Positions 1-5,117 of a DNA stretch of 5,117 nucleotides are shown here, one piece after another. Each line of letters opens with the position of its first letter. Within the stretch, counting starts at the first letter, position 1. A program made the translations under genes and the position numbers. Below the pieces are notes generated by a model. It searched no databases and was not told the DNA's origin. It saw only the letters and a list, made by a program, of their open reading frames with translations. The stretch is taken from assembly GCA_020720705.1 (NCBI GenBank), contig DYOJ01000218.1, forward strand, positions 1 to 5,117, read 5' to 3'. This DNA comes from Acetofilamentum sp. (GTDB lineage: Bacteria; Bacteroidota; Bacteroidia; Bacteroidales; JAADGE01).

Positions 1-40
1 TTTCGTTATAGGTGGGTGTTACAACAAGGCTGTCGGACAT
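1..40 (-). CDS. Polyprenol-phosphate mannose synthase-like GT2, N-terminal fragment (partial)
   Basis: An ATG at 38-40 on the minus strand opens a frame that runs off the window edge and reads MSDSLVVTPTYNE. This is the typical start of dolichol/polyprenol-phosphate mannosyltransferases: the hydrophobic first beta strand followed by PTYNE, which leads into the nucleotide-sugar binding site. Family knowledge: these GT-A fold, family 2 enzymes move a sugar, usually mannose from GDP-mannose, onto a polyprenyl phosphate at the inner face of the membrane. The product is the donor for GT-C transferases such as the two encoded upstream. The gene starts 32 bases after the preceding stop codon on the same strand, with no promoter-like element between, so it probably belongs to the same operon. 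Only 13 codons are visible. Another GT2 enzyme with the same N-terminal motif is possible, so the exact activity is inferred. Confidence 0.6.
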   Translation of the reverse strand, partial: MSDSLVVTPTYNE

Positions 41-72
41 GTGGATTAATATTTATTTCGTAATTTTCTGAG

Positions 73-1089
73 TTATTGTAAATTTTTAAAAGTTCTGTTT
101 TTCTTAACATAATAATTCCACAACAAACTGTATTTCAAACTTTTGTTAAGAGATACGCCTTTATTTTCGGAATTTTGTCTTTTTTTGTTGAATTTCGGAA
201 TCAATGCATAAAATGCAAAATGTGCACGCCATACTACATTAAAAAAACCAAATTTCCCTTTTGCAAAATAAATGATTGCGGAAATGCCGTCCAAAATTAA
301 ACGTGTAAAAATAGTTAAAAATCTTGATTTCGGAGGCAAATTTTTATAAAGCAGCAACAAATTATTTCTGTAGTTTAAAAACAATTTACGCGGATTGTTA
401 TTCGGCAAGGTTCCGCCTCCGACATGAAATACTTCGGATTTGTGTGTGTAATATATCTTATTGCCTAAGGATTTTAAGCGCAAACACAAATCAATTTCTT
501 CCATGTGCGCAAAAAAATCATCGTCCAAACCGCCGACGGATTTATACAAATCTGCACGCACAAATAAACAGGCACCACTCGCCCACCCGATTTCACATTC
601 GTCATCATATTGCCCGCTATCATATTCAATATCACCGAGTATGCGTCCTCGGCAATACGGATATCCGTATTTGTCCACAAAACCGCCGGCTGCTCCGGCA
701 TATTCAAATTTTGTTTTGTCGTGATAGGACTTTATTTTCGGTGCAATTGCTGCAATTTGGATATCCGAATCAAAAAGCTCTATCGGACGAGACAACCAAT
801 TCTCGGTAACTTCAATATCTGAATTAAGTAATACAAAATATTGTGCGTCAATTTGATACAGTGCTTTATTGTACCCACCGGTGAAACCGTAATTTTTGTC
901 AAACTCTATCACTTTTATTTCCGGATAGTCTGCTTTTAAAAATTGCACGGAATTATCGGTAGAGCCGTTATCTGCCACAAATATTTGAACTTCAATACCT
1001 TGCGAAAAATTCACAACGGAAGGTAAGAATTGTTTCAAAAACTGTTCTCCGTTCCAATTCAAGATAACAACAGCGGTTTTCACTTTCAT
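73..1089 (-). CDS. Glycosyltransferase family 2 (rhamnosyltransferase/WbbL-like)
   Basis: A 338-residue GT-A fold transferase that should move a sugar from a nucleotide donor to a surface-glycan or lipid-linked acceptor on the cytoplasmic side. Visible motifs: VVILNWNG at residues 7-14, VADNGSTDNS at 38-47 (nucleotide binding), NYGFTGGYNKA at 66-76, LLNSD at 87-91 (the DxD-equivalent metal site), WASGAC at 169-174, the acidic catalytic segment MEEIDLCLRL at 196-205 and HVGGG at 222-226. This set is typical of the bacterial GT2 subgroup that includes rhamnosyltransferases. Hydrophobic stretches near 258-275 and 282-297 and a basic tail suggest membrane attachment. The length is normal for the subgroup. 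The ATG overlaps the stop of the gene before it by 4 bases (ATGA at 1086-1089), which implies translational coupling. The sugar and the acceptor cannot be read from the sequence. Confidence 0.93.
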   Translation of the reverse strand: MKVKTAVVILNWNGEQFLKQFLPSVVNFSQGIEVQIFVADNGSTDNSVQFLKADYPEIKVIEFDKNYGFTGGYNKALYQIDAQYFVLLNSDIEVTENWLSRPIELFDSDIQIAAIAPKIKSYHDKTKFEYAGAAGGFVDKYGYPYCRGRILGDIEYDSGQYDDECEIGWASGACLFVRADLYKSVGGLDDDFFAHMEEIDLCLRLKSLGNKIYYTHKSEVFHVGGGTLPNNNPRKLFLNYRNNLLLLYKNLPPKSRFLTIFTRLILDGISAIIYFAKGKFGFFNVVWRAHFAFYALIPKFNKKRQNSENKGVSLNKSLKYSLLWNYYVKKNRTFKNLQ

Positions 1090-2495
1090 GGATTTATCGG
1101 ATTATTCGTGTTTTTTTCATAGATTTTATATCTGAAATTTCCGCTCAGAATTTCTGTATATGAACTGTAACATGGGTTTTCTCCTATTAATATCCGGTTT
1201 TTATCGGATACTTCGGCATTTATTTTTCCGTAGCGTTGCAAATATCCGTACATTGACCAATTGGTTCGTAATTCCGGACAAATTGAAATTATTTCACCTT
1301 CCGGTACCTGTTCACAAATCGTTTTTATATCTGAAATCTGGACTTTATCCCGACCGACTTTTCCCGAAAAATAAAAACTTAAACCAATGCTGACTGCCAA
1401 AATAAATATGCCCAAAAAGACTGTTATTTTCTTCATTTTCAGACTTAAACGAATTTCGGAAATATACGGTTTGAAAATATAGGCAAACGCAAGGGCATAC
1501 ATCGGTAAAGTTGTAATCAAGTAAAAATCTCGTTGTTTCAAACTAATCATCATTGGTAACGTACCCGATAGTCCGATGAGAAACCAAAACAAAAATTTCT
1601 TAAAGGTCTCTTTTGAAAATTGGAGTGATTTTCGTCTGATTTTTCGTATGATAAATATCACAGCTAATACCGCAAAATGCGGAATAATTTGCCCAAGAAA
1701 TGCCCCTAATATCGCAAAGCGAGAGCCTACGGTTTTAGCCGTTTCAATAGAATCAACTACTTGAATATCAATATAATTCAAAATATAGTTCCCTGCGGAT
1801 TTACTTATTCCGAACAACAAAAGCACTGATGCACCAAATATTAAAAACATCAAAGCGGTATCTAACACAAATCGTTTGAAAGTGATTTCTTTTTTGATTA
1901 ACCAAACAAAAAAGAATACCCCAAACGGAAATAAACCCGTAAATCCTTTTGTCAAAAATGCAAAGATAAGGCTAATTGCTGCGAGTGATATATTCATAAA
2001 ACGCATCCTTTCAATACTTTGCAAGCTAAAAAGTATTGCGAATAACACAAAAACCGTCATTGTATTTTCGAGCATATTGTTCGAGTATGCCCATGCTACT
2101 AACGGAAGCATCAGCCATGATACAGCCGGTAGCCAAGCATCGGTTTGAGATTTTGTCTCAAAAACCCATATCTTTCTGATTAGCAATAGTGTAACTAATC
2201 CGGTAAACAGTGAATAAAACCGCTCCACAAAAATACTATCTCCAAAAATATAAAATAACAATGCTTGTAAACCTAACTGCAATGGGGGATGCCCATTGAA
2301 TACCGAATTAAAGGTTTCTGAAAAACGAGGCGACCAAAAAGTCCCGACTCCTTCTGCCATATTTCTGGATATGACAGCATAATAAAGTCCGTCCATAAAC
2401 ATCCCGTCAGAAAAAAGTGTGGGACTGAGTATCAGCAAGAACAATCCGAATAGTATCGGCACTTGTGTGTATGATTTTTGAGTTTCTGCTTTCAT
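1086..2495 (-). CDS. GT-C membrane glycosyltransferase (GT39/GT83, PMT_2-like), 469 aa
   Basis: A multi-pass inner-membrane transferase of the PMT/ArnT type, which takes a sugar from a polyprenyl-phosphate carrier and adds it to an acceptor on the periplasmic side. Numbering is from the ATG at 2495. TM1 is at about 12-28. The first periplasmic loop carries the acidic motif MDGLYYA, with D35 at the usual catalytic position. Also seen are GHPPL at 68-72, LTKG at 181-184, about ten further hydrophobic helices, and KQRDFY at 320-325, which matches the basic/aromatic motif before the last helices in ArnT-like proteins. The tail from about 378 is soluble, and short for the family. A TTG at 2504 would add three residues (MKP), but the ATG is the more ordinary start. 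It lies 9 bases after the preceding stop and no Shine-Dalgarno is visible for either. Donor and acceptor are unknown. The neighbouring polyprenol-phosphate mannose synthase-like gene makes a phospho-polyprenyl hexose donor plausible. Confidence 0.88.
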   Translation of the reverse strand: MKAETQKSYTQVPILFGLFLLILSPTLFSDGMFMDGLYYAVISRNMAEGVGTFWSPRFSETFNSVFNGHPPLQLGLQALLFYIFGDSIFVERFYSLFTGLVTLLLIRKIWVFETKSQTDAWLPAVSWLMLPLVAWAYSNNMLENTMTVFVLFAILFSLQSIERMRFMNISLAAISLIFAFLTKGFTGLFPFGVFFFVWLIKKEITFKRFVLDTALMFLIFGASVLLLFGISKSAGNYILNYIDIQVVDSIETAKTVGSRFAILGAFLGQIIPHFAVLAVIFIIRKIRRKSLQFSKETFKKFLFWFLIGLSGTLPMMISLKQRDFYLITTLPMYALAFAYIFKPYISEIRLSLKMKKITVFLGIFILAVSIGLSFYFSGKVGRDKVQISDIKTICEQVPEGEIISICPELRTNWSMYGYLQRYGKINAEVSDKNRILIGENPCYSSYTEILSGNFRYKIYEKNTNNPINP

Positions 2496-2502
2496 CGGTT
2501 TC

Positions 2503-2517
2503 AACTATTTTATAGTT
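2503..2517. repeat. Small hairpin at the junction of the two GT-C genes
   Basis: AACTAT and ATAGTT form a perfect six-base inverted repeat with a three-base loop. It covers the stop codon of the upstream gene and ends just before the start of the next. All pairs but one per arm are A-T and no T-run follows, so it is not a rho-independent terminator. It may do nothing, or may slightly affect restart of translation at the ATG at 2495. Confidence 0.4.
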
Positions 2518-4208
2518 ATTTCAAATTGTTCATCGGCTTTTTTGGGATACATTTTTCCGTTTTTTAAACAAAACGCAAATTTATAAACTCCCGGGTCCAA
2601 ATCATCAATGCAAAAACTACAGGATACTGTTGATGAACTATCCGCGGGCAATTTTTCAGGCAAAGGATTCATAAATACAACAGGATATAACTTCTTGCTT
2701 CCGTCCGGTAAAAAAACAACAGCATCCACTCCGATTTGCATCTCTTCAATTTGAGTTTCGATATCAAAATTGTAATTGTTAAATATCTGTAATTCAGCAA
2801 CATAATCTGTAATTTGTTCGATAATTCTTGGACAACCGGTCGTTGTCAGCCTCAATTTATGTATCGGAACATAATACTTATATCTGTAAAAAAACAGCGA
2901 ATCGGTACCTACGTATTTAATCCTGTTATTGATAAATCCAAGTTTGTAACCGGACAAAAACACCACGGGCTTTCCGTAAAGTTTGGCATCAATATCCCAA
3001 AAATCGTATTGAGATTTCCTGAAATGTACGCAGGAGCGACTTGTTGCAATCTGTTTTGTATCAAATGTATAACGTGCCGATTTATCATATCCGGCCATAA
3101 ACACCACAGCAGTATCACCACAGACAGAATGTAACCTCTTTGAGAAATCTTCGCCGCCGTGAAATTCTGTTTTTATCGGCAATACATCAAATATCAAAAA
3201 AAATCTCGCTGTTAAAAGGATAACAATACTCACTAATGATGCTTTTTTTACCGATTTTAATACTCGTGAATTGTTGATGGAAATTTTGAATAACAGCAGT
3301 AGCAACGGGATGCTCGAAACTGCAACCCAATGTGGTTCTATGTGATTCTTTAATGCCGAAAATGCAAAAAATAAAATAAAACCCCAAAATACATACCGTA
3401 GAGTTTTTTCAGACGGTTCTCTGTGCTTAAATATTTTAAATAAAAAAATCAATGTCAAAATCGGGTTCAAAATCAATAAAACATTAAGCGGATATTCGGC
3501 AATAAATTTGAAGGAGAAATTTGAATTTCGTTCAATAAAATGATACCTCAAAGTTGCAAAATCATGTTCGTATTGCCACAACAAATGAGGCACAAACAAT
3601 AATGCGCCCACTATTGATGCCAAATAAAAATATGGCATACTTAATAGTTTCGGATTTGCAATCAAAGTTATGATTATCAATACTATACCATGATATTTTG
3701 AATATAACATCAAAGCCATAATCAAAGCCAACACAAGCGTAATGCCAAGTGTTTGTTTGGTCATAAATCTCTGTAAAACAAATAGATAAAGTATAGAAAA
3801 GAAAATCAACGGAGAATCCGGAACTATTATAAAAGTGTAAATATTAAAAACAGGCAAAGAAAACCAAAGCAGAAAATACAATTCTACGGCATAAGGTTTA
3901 ATTCTCAACTGTTTATCTACCATCAACCACAACACAAACAGGCTTGCTGTTCCGAAAAGTATCCCCACAAAACGAACACCAAGTTCGCCGCCGAAGAGAA
4001 AACCGCCAAGTTTAATCATTACGGCAACCATAGGCGGATGGTCGAAATACCCCCAATCCAAATCTTGTGCATAACGCCAATAGTAGGCTTCGTCTCCGGC
4101 GAGTTCGGTAAACATTGCTTGGAGGAGCGATACCAATAGAAACAAACTACTCAAAATGAGAAATTTGGTCGAATATGTTTGCCTAAATACAGATAATTTT
4201 CGCACCAT
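2505..4208 (-). CDS. GT-C membrane glycosyltransferase (GT39/GT83, PMT_2-like) with long periplasmic tail, 567 aa
   Basis: First gene of the minus-strand cluster and a second PMT_2-type polyprenyl-phosphate-sugar transferase. Numbering is from the ATG at 4208. After TM1 (about 15-34) comes AGDEAYYW with the acidic pair D39-E40, then DWGYFDHPPM at 51-60, PDSPL at 130-134, YSKYHG at 169-174 and EPHWV at 291-295, with about eleven to twelve hydrophobic helices ending near 343. These motifs are those of the common Bacteroidota GT39-annotated family. The remaining 220 or so residues are soluble and presumably periplasmic. They include YDFW near 401-404 and a beta-rich last 110 residues that look like an Ig-type fold (PGVYKFAF at 539-546). 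A TTG at 4244 would add 12 residues, but it lies upstream of the likely -7 promoter element at 4223-4230, so the ATG is preferred. Substrate and acceptor are not determinable. Confidence 0.88.
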   Translation of the reverse strand: MVRKLSVFRQTYSTKFLILSSLFLLVSLLQAMFTELAGDEAYYWRYAQDLDWGYFDHPPMVAVMIKLGGFLFGGELGVRFVGILFGTASLFVLWLMVDKQLRIKPYAVELYFLLWFSLPVFNIYTFIIVPDSPLIFFSILYLFVLQRFMTKQTLGITLVLALIMALMLYSKYHGIVLIIITLIANPKLLSMPYFYLASIVGALLFVPHLLWQYEHDFATLRYHFIERNSNFSFKFIAEYPLNVLLILNPILTLIFLFKIFKHREPSEKTLRYVFWGFILFFAFSALKNHIEPHWVAVSSIPLLLLLFKISINNSRVLKSVKKASLVSIVILLTARFFLIFDVLPIKTEFHGGEDFSKRLHSVCGDTAVVFMAGYDKSARYTFDTKQIATSRSCVHFRKSQYDFWDIDAKLYGKPVVFLSGYKLGFINNRIKYVGTDSLFFYRYKYYVPIHKLRLTTTGCPRIIEQITDYVAELQIFNNYNFDIETQIEEMQIGVDAVVFLPDGSKKLYPVVFMNPLPEKLPADSSSTVSCSFCIDDLDPGVYKFAFCLKNGKMYPKKADEQFEITIK

Positions 4209-4222
4209 TACTTTTAAAAATG

Positions 4223-4230
4223 CAAAAATA
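4223..4230 (-). promoter_or_regulatory. Bacteroidota-type -7 element (TAnnTTTG) for the glycosyltransferase operon
   Basis: The minus strand reads TATTTTTG, a full match to the TAnnTTTG -7 consensus of the Bacteroidota primary sigma factor. It lies 14 bases before the ATG at 4208. The -33 element is weak: TTTTAG at 4248-4253, 17 bases upstream, only resembles TTTG. The matching spacing of the divergent promoter on the plus strand supports the call. In AT-rich DNA a chance match is possible. Confidence 0.5.
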
Positions 4231-4263
4231 TTAAATTTCCGCAAAAACTAAAATTTGATTTTC

Positions 4264-4281
4264 TGCAAAAGCATATTTGCA
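4264..4281. repeat. Inverted repeat TGCAAA-N6-TTTGCA in the divergent promoter region
   Basis: TGCAAA at 4264-4269 and TTTGCA at 4276-4281 are perfect inverted arms separated by six bases. The right arm overlaps the -33 TTTG of the plus-strand promoter, where a dimeric regulator could sit. The arms are short and AT-rich, so chance is a real alternative. Confidence 0.35.
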
Positions 4282-4304
4282 TTTCAAAATTATCTTTATC
4301 TTTG
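4276..4304 (+). promoter_or_regulatory. Bacteroidota-type promoter for the methyltransferase gene
   Basis: TTTG at 4276-4279 (-33) and TATCTTTG at 4297-4304 (-7, matching TAnnTTTG) are separated by 17 bases, within the range known for Bacteroidota promoters. The -7 element ends 14 bases before the ATG at 4319. Transcription would begin around 4309-4312, leaving a very short leader without a Shine-Dalgarno sequence, as is common in this phylum. Confidence 0.65.
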
Positions 4305-4318
4305 GCTCGTAAACGAAT

Positions 4319-4942
4319 ATGAATACCATGAACCGTTTCGATAAAATCGCCAAAGAGTGGGACGAAGCCCAACGCCGACAAAAAATGGCACTGAGCATTT
4401 TTAAGGGCATTTCAAAAAAAATTAAATTTACAACCAAGCAAACCGTTGCCGATTTAGGTGCCGGAACCGGGTTACTGTTGTTTCAAATTCAGCCGTTAGT
4501 GAAACACATCACGGCATTCGACAATTCTGCCGGAATGTTGGAAGTGCTTGCAAAAAAAGCAAAAGATATTCTTGCTGAAAATGTTGATATTCAATTATTT
4601 AATGCTGATACCGAAGAAATACCGACTCAAAAATTTGAGGTCATTGTTTCGAGTATGGCTGTGCACCATATTCAAGACACCCGACATATTTTGAGTTCGT
4701 GTTTTACCGCTTTGAAAAAAAACGGCTCACTTGCCATCGCCGACCTCGAACCTGAAGACGGCACATTCCACTCGGAAGAAGCCATGTCAAGTGTGTTTCA
4801 TCTTGGATTTGAGCCGGAAAATTTTGCCGAATTGATGCGCACAGCCGGCTTTACCGATGTTACCACCGACAGAGTGCATACCATTGACAAAGAAGGCAGA
4901 AAATACCATGTTTTTTTGGCTCACGGTATTAAAACTAAATAA
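4319..4942 (+). CDS. Class I SAM-dependent methyltransferase (Methyltransf_11/25-like)
   Basis: A 207-residue soluble Rossmann-fold methyltransferase, about the usual size for a single-domain member. Motif I is VADLGAGTG at residues 43-51 (SAM binding). The acidic end of strand 2 is AFDNS at 66-70 with D68, which should hold the SAM ribose. NAD at 95-97 is the adenine-contact site. VSSMAVHHI at 110-118 is the motif IV region, and LKKNGSLAIADLEP at 132-145 is the post-motif strand and turn. The fold resembles UbiE/YafE-type enzymes, but nothing identifies the acceptor, so a small molecule is only the family's most common case. An ATG at 4328 (residue 4) is an alternative start, since related proteins often begin near RFDKIA; 4319 fits the promoter spacing. 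It is divergent from the glycosyltransferases, so a shared role is not implied. No terminator hairpin follows, so read-through into the next gene is likely. Confidence 0.92.
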   Translation: MNTMNRFDKIAKEWDEAQRRQKMALSIFKGISKKIKFTTKQTVADLGAGTGLLLFQIQPLVKHITAFDNSAGMLEVLAKKAKDILAENVDIQLFNADTEEIPTQKFEVIVSSMAVHHIQDTRHILSSCFTALKKNGSLAIADLEPEDGTFHSEEAMSSVFHLGFEPENFAELMRTAGFTDVTTDRVHTIDKEGRKYHVFLAHGIKTK

Positions 4943-4954
4943 TCAAAATTTTGA
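4943..4954. repeat. Perfect 12-base palindrome after the methyltransferase stop
   Basis: TCAAAATTTTGA follows the TAA directly. It has no loop and no following T-run, so it cannot form a normal terminator hairpin. It may be a chance AT palindrome or a protein-binding site ahead of the gene at 4979. Confidence 0.35.
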
Positions 4955-4978
4955 ATCAAACACTATTTAGGAATCAGA

Positions 4979-5117
4979 ATGTTATATGATTTGACTATCC
5001 GAGAAGAAGAATTAAAGTATAAAATTGCACTCGATTTCTTTGGTAATTACGACTTTACGAAGATAATCGGCAATGTGGACTTTTGTGTAACTCCCCCTAA
5101 CCCACTCAAAGAGGGGG
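4979..5117 (+). CDS. Probable Eco57I-type DNA methylase, N-terminal fragment (partial)
   Basis: An open frame starts at ATG 4979, 36 bases after the methyltransferase stop, and stays open to the window end (46 complete codons). An AGGA at 4969-4972 with a six-base spacer is a plausible ribosome binding site, unusual among the genes here. The protein begins MLYDLTIREEELKYKIALDF and continues YDFTKIIGNVDFCV at about residues 24-37. From memory, the pattern ELK-K-A-DFF followed by T-IIGN-DFCV is the N-terminus of large (about 1,000-residue) Eco57I-like methylases, in which methylation and often cleavage activities share one chain, found in Bacteroidota restriction-modification systems. The SAM-binding and NPPY catalytic motifs would lie outside the window, so this is a recognition by start only. 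From residue 38 the frame reads TPPNPLKEG, encoded by the inverted repeat at 5091-5117. That part probably comes from a repeat insertion and may lead to a disrupted gene. Confidence 0.55.
   Translation, partial: MLYDLTIREEELKYKIALDFFGNYDFTKIIGNVDFCVTPPNPLKEG
5091..5117 (+). repeat. C-rich/G-rich dispersed inverted repeat, cut by the window end
   Basis: CCCCCT at 5093-5098 and AGGGGG at 5112-5117 are perfect inverted arms around a 13-base spacer containing AACCCACTCAAAG. The form closely follows a short palindromic repeat (CCCCCTAACCCCCT plus AAAGGGGGA) that I recall as widely dispersed in Bacteroidota and some cyanobacterial genomes. The run of C and G is unlike the AT-rich surroundings. It lies in frame in the gene that starts at 4979 and translates as TPPNPLKEG. 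The sequence stops exactly at the last G of the arm, so the full element is not visible. Confidence 0.65.

Noticed and set aside
324..822. Three overlapping plus-strand open frames (324-809, 461-724, 610-822) and a minus-strand one (474-707) inside the GT2 gene
   Set aside because: They are out-of-frame readings of the well-supported GT2 gene. Their translations are rich in Arg, His and Cys without domain character, and they have no promoter or ribosome site.
2503..2517. Hairpin as a transcription terminator between the two GT-C genes
   Set aside because: The stem is only six mostly A-T pairs, no T-run follows on either strand, and the genes are 9 bases apart, which fits one transcript.
2814..3134. 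Plus-strand 106-codon open frame opposite the large GT-C gene
   Set aside because: It is antisense to the conserved periplasmic tail and has no recognisable motif or upstream signal. It is best explained as a shadow.
4231..4437. Minus-strand 68-codon open frame across the intergenic region and the methyltransferase start
   Set aside because: It overlaps the start of the clearly real methyltransferase and both promoters, and its sequence has no domain features.
4943..4978. Separate promoter for the partial gene at 4979
   Set aside because: TATTTAGG at 4964-4971 departs from TAnnTTTG at two fixed positions, and the nearest TTTG is only about 10 bases upstream, so it does not fit the phylum's promoter pattern.
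1..5117. CRISPR array, tRNA or rRNA gene, or insertion sequence
   Set aside because: No regularly spaced direct repeats, tRNA-like cloverleaf, conserved rRNA segment or transposase-like frame was seen on either strand.

Overview
The base composition is AT-rich. Promoter-like sites have the TAnnTTTG form and Shine-Dalgarno signals are mostly absent. Together with the protein styles, this points to a Bacteroidota bacterium. The window holds parts of two divergent transcription units, and both ends cut through genes, so it may be a whole small contig or a slice of a larger one.

Minus-strand unit (about 4208 down to 1): four tightly packed genes, all glycosyltransferases as far as they can be read. 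In transcription order they are a large multi-pass GT-C (GT39/GT83, PMT_2-type) transferase with a long periplasmic tail (2505-4208), a second, smaller GT-C transferase (1086-2495), a cytoplasmic-facing GT-A family 2 transferase (73-1089, with a 4-base ATGA overlap with the gene before it), and the first 13 codons of what looks like a polyprenol-phosphate mannose synthase (1-40). The last would make a polyprenyl-phosphate sugar of the kind GT-C enzymes use as donor. The cluster therefore reads as a cell-envelope glycosylation operon, covering donor synthesis, transfer in the cytoplasm and transfer in the periplasm. The acceptor (lipid A, surface glycan or protein) cannot be told from the sequence.

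Plus-strand unit (about 4276 to 5117): a small class I SAM-dependent methyltransferase (4319-4942). After 36 bases comes the open 5' end of another gene (4979-5117), whose N-terminus resembles large Eco57I-type DNA methylases of restriction-modification systems. That reading frame runs into a C-rich/G-rich inverted repeat exactly at the window end, which looks like a dispersed repeat inserted in frame.

The 110 bases between the divergent genes carry a TAnnTTTG element for each direction, each 14 bases before an ATG. This supports later starts for the two large glycosyltransferases than the longest frames give. No RNA genes, CRISPR arrays, transposases or convincing rho-independent terminators were seen. 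Nothing here is clearly a new kind of system; the most interesting parts are the two cut-off edge genes and the repeat.
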